Positions 62,220 to 64,000 of a stretch of 64,000 nucleotides of DNA are shown here, one piece after another. Made by a program: the position numbers and the translations under genes. The notes beneath the pieces were generated by a model. It did not search any database. It was not told the origin of the DNA and saw nothing but the letters and a program-made list of their open reading frames with translations. The number at the start of each line of letters is the position of its first letter. Position 1 is the first letter of the stretch. The stretch is from Pontibacter silvestris. Lineage in GTDB: Bacteria > Bacteroidota > Bacteroidia > Cytophagales > Hymenobacteraceae. Location of the stretch: contig NZ_JAJJWI010000005.1 of the NCBI RefSeq assembly GCF_020907275.1, positions 124,001 through 188,000 on the forward strand, read 5' to 3'.

Positions 62220-64000
62220 ATATCTCCAGTTTTCCGTGCTTTTTAAGCTCGTATTCTTTTGTCATTTCAAAAACTACCGGGGTAACCAGCAGAATGTGGA
62301 TGGAAGAAGTAAACACCCCGCCTATCATAGGCAGTACTATGGGTAGCATAACATCTGTGCCTACGCCTGTTGCCCAAAGCACTGGTATCAGCCCAAACAG
62401 CGCTACTGATACAGTCATGATTTTAGGGCGAAGGCGCTTGGCTGCACCTCTGAAAACAAAATCTCTGATATCCTGTTTTGTAATGGTCTCGCTGGAATTC
62501 CCCTTCTGATCTACCAGTTCCTTCATCGCCTCATTTAGATAAACCACCATTACCATGGCTGTTTCAATAGCTAAACCAAAAAGGGCAATAAAACCTACTG
62601 CCACCGCCACCGATAAATTCACTCCATATATGTACACGATGTACACACCGCCTACAAGCGCAAAAGGAATGGTAATAAGGTTCAGGAAAGCCTCCTTTAA
62701 AGATTTAAAAGTGAAATACAGGATAAGGAAGATGATTGCAAGTACCAGTGGAATAATAATTGTCAGCGTTTGGTTGGCCCGAACCTGATTTTCCCACTGC
62801 CCGCTCCACTCTAAATAGTAACCATCAGGAATACCTGTTACCTCTGCATTTATCTTTTGCATGGCATCTTCCACAGTACTCCCCAGGTCCCGGTCCCGCA
62901 CGTTGAAAAGCACTGCTCCACGTAGCTGTGCATTTTCTGAGTTGATCATGGGCGGGCCATCTGCAAACCTAATGGTAGCGACAGAAGATAAGGGAATGGT
63001 ACCAGTTGTAGCCGTCTGAATCGGGATGCGTTGAATACGCCCTATACTGTTCCGGTACTCCTGTGCCAGACGCACATTAATGGCAAAACGCTGACGTCCT
63101 TCAATGGTATTACCAATAGGCATACCTCCCAAAGCCGATTCCACGATCATGTTTACATCATCAACCGATAGGCCATAGCGACCTAAGGCTTCCCTATTGA
63201 TGTCGATTTCCAGGTATTTGCCTCCTGTTACAGGTTCTACATAAAGATCTTTCACGCCTGGTACGCCATTTAATGCGTCTCGTACTTTGTCCGACACAGC
63301 ACTGATAGAATCAAGATTCTGCCCATACACTTTCACCCCTACATCAGTGCGTATACCGGTGGCAAGCATATTAATGCGGTTAATGATTGGTTGTGTCCAT
63401 CCATTTACCACCCCCGGAATCTGCAGTTTGGCATCCAGTTCCTTGATGATGGCTTCTTTGGTCATGCCTTCCCGCCATTCTGATCGGGGTTTTAGCATAA
63501 TAATGGTTTCAATCATGCTGATAGGGGAATTGTCTGTAGCTGTACTTGCTCTGCCTGCTTTCCCTAAAACCTGCTCTACTTCAGGCACAGACTTAATTAT
63601 TTTATCTTGCACTTGCAGAATACGCTTTGCCTCAGTATTTGAAATATCCGGCAGTGTAACGGGCATAAACAGAATAGAACTTTCATCCAGGGGCGGCATA
63701 AACTCAGTACCAAGGTTAAGGAGCATAGGTATCGCAACAAATAATGCTAAGAGGTTTATACCAATTGTTGTTTTACGCCACTTCAGACACCATTTCAGCA
63801 CTGGCCCGTACACCCGCTCTAATCCCCGGTTTATCGGATTGACATTATCAGCCTTCAGCTTTCCTTTCAGAAAGAAGGAGATAAGCACTGGTGTTAAGGT
63901 AATGGCCACAATGGCATCCACTATCAGAATAAAAGTCTTTGTCCAGGCCAGCGGGCTGAATAGTTTACCCTCCTGACCGGTTAACAGAAACACCGGCAGG
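62203..64000 (-). CDS. cusA: CusA/CzcA-family heavy-metal RND pump, C-terminal part
   Basis: About 600 residues of an RND pump whose start lies beyond the right edge; the GTG at 63993 is an internal Val in LPVFLLTGQEGK, not a start. The three methionines that carry Cu(I)/Ag(I) through E. coli CusA (Met573, Met623, Met672) are all present with the same spacing of 50 and 49 residues, in LFMPVTLPDI, SPISMIET and INMLATGIRT. That points to copper/silver rather than Co/Zn/Cd. The rest holds the second set of membrane helices (residues from FKSLKEAFLNLITIPFALVG). First gene of the operon visible here, overlapping the TolC-like gene. Confidence 0.94.
   Translation of the reverse strand, partial: LPVFLLTGQEGKLFSPLAWTKTFILIVDAIVAITLTPVLISFFLKGKLKADNVNPINRGLERVYGPVLKWCLKWRKTTIGINLLALFVAIPMLLNLGTEFMPPLDESSILFMPVTLPDISNTEAKRILQVQDKIIKSVPEVEQVLGKAGRASTATDNSPISMIETIIMLKPRSEWREGMTKEAIIKELDAKLQIPGVVNGWTQPIINRINMLATGIRTDVGVKVYGQNLDSISAVSDKVRDALNGVPGVKDLYVEPVTGGKYLEIDINREALGRYGLSVDDVNMIVESALGGMPIGNTIEGRQRFAINVRLAQEYRNSIGRIQRIPIQTATTGTIPLSSVATIRFADGPPMINSENAQLRGAVLFNVRDRDLGSTVEDAMQKINAEVTGIPDGYYLEWSGQWENQVRANQTLTIIIPLVLAIIFLILYFTFKSLKEAFLNLITIPFALVGGVYIVYIYGVNLSVAVAVGFIALFGLAIETAMVMVVYLNEAMKELVDQKGNSSETITKQDIRDFVFRGAAKRLRPKIMTVSVALFGLIPVLWATGVGTDVMLPIVLPMIGGVFTSSIHILLVTPVVFEMTKEYELKKHGKLEIYDVKH

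Noticed and set aside
63287-63976. 229-codon plus-strand ORF antisense to the CusA-like pump
   Set aside because: Wholly inside a strongly conserved pump gene. Long antisense ORFs are common opposite such genes and this one has no motif.

Overview
The window looks like chromosomal DNA of a Bacteroidota member, most likely order Cytophagales (Pontibacter/Hymenobacter-like). The evidence is a SusC/SusD pair, lipoproteins with acidic residues straight after the lipid cysteine, DUF6377- and SusE-type proteins restricted to this phylum, promoters of the TAnnTTTG type, and genes without obvious Shine-Dalgarno sequences. I saw no rRNA, tRNA, CRISPR array, insertion sequence or phage module. Genus is inference only.

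Layout. 1-1.8 kb (minus): start of homoserine kinase, a ThrA-type aspartate kinase without a homoserine dehydrogenase domain, and an unannotated Thr/Ile/Lys-rich leader-like ORF upstream. 1.9-6 kb: queE, a TPR/beta-propeller/OmpA envelope protein, citrate synthase. 6.6-21.2 kb: a starch utilisation locus (SusR-like membrane regulator, SusC, SusD, SusE-like starch-binding lipoprotein, GH31, type I pullulanase, GH13 lipoprotein amylase) with hairpins at several gene junctions. 21.4-24.8 kb: luciferase-like oxidoreductase, NDH-2, GNAT acetyltransferase. 25-30 kb: a uronate regulon (LacI regulator, kduI, kduD, SDR-type mannonate oxidoreductase, uxuA) with a perfect 16-bp operator before kduI, a 15/16 copy before the regulator gene, and a strong terminator at the end. 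30.6-35 kb: a sugar nucleotidyltransferase followed by a 1112-residue GHMP-kinase-like/UDPGP-pyrophosphorylase fusion. 35-43 kb: DUF84 NTPase, two aldo/keto reductases, a kinase-less PAS protein with a degenerate CZB protein, MscS, a metallophosphoesterase. 43-48.3 kb: two hypothetical proteins, a VLRF1/Vms1-like release-factor homologue, two alpha/beta hydrolases, a methyltransferase. 48.6-57 kb: Bcr/CflA transporter, cold-shock protein, two more aldo/keto reductases (one Tat-exported, ending in a 38-bp perfect palindrome), a medium-chain reductase, a decayed histidine kinase, an outer-membrane beta-barrel receptor. 57.5-64 kb (minus): a Cus-type Cu(I)/Ag(I) efflux operon (CusA-like, TolC-like, two paralogous CusB-like adaptors, DUF3347 lipoprotein).

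The polymer-use loci fit together. Surface SusD, SusE and the amylase bind and cut starch, SusC imports oligosaccharides, and pullulanase and GH31 finish them in the periplasm. The kdu/uxu enzymes channel pectin-derived and glucuronate-derived acids to 2-keto-3-deoxygluconate. The most interesting items beyond ordinary annotation are the kinase/pyrophosphorylase fusion with its partner, the VLRF1-like gene, the thr leader candidate, the LacI operators, the degenerate CZB and the 38-bp palindrome.
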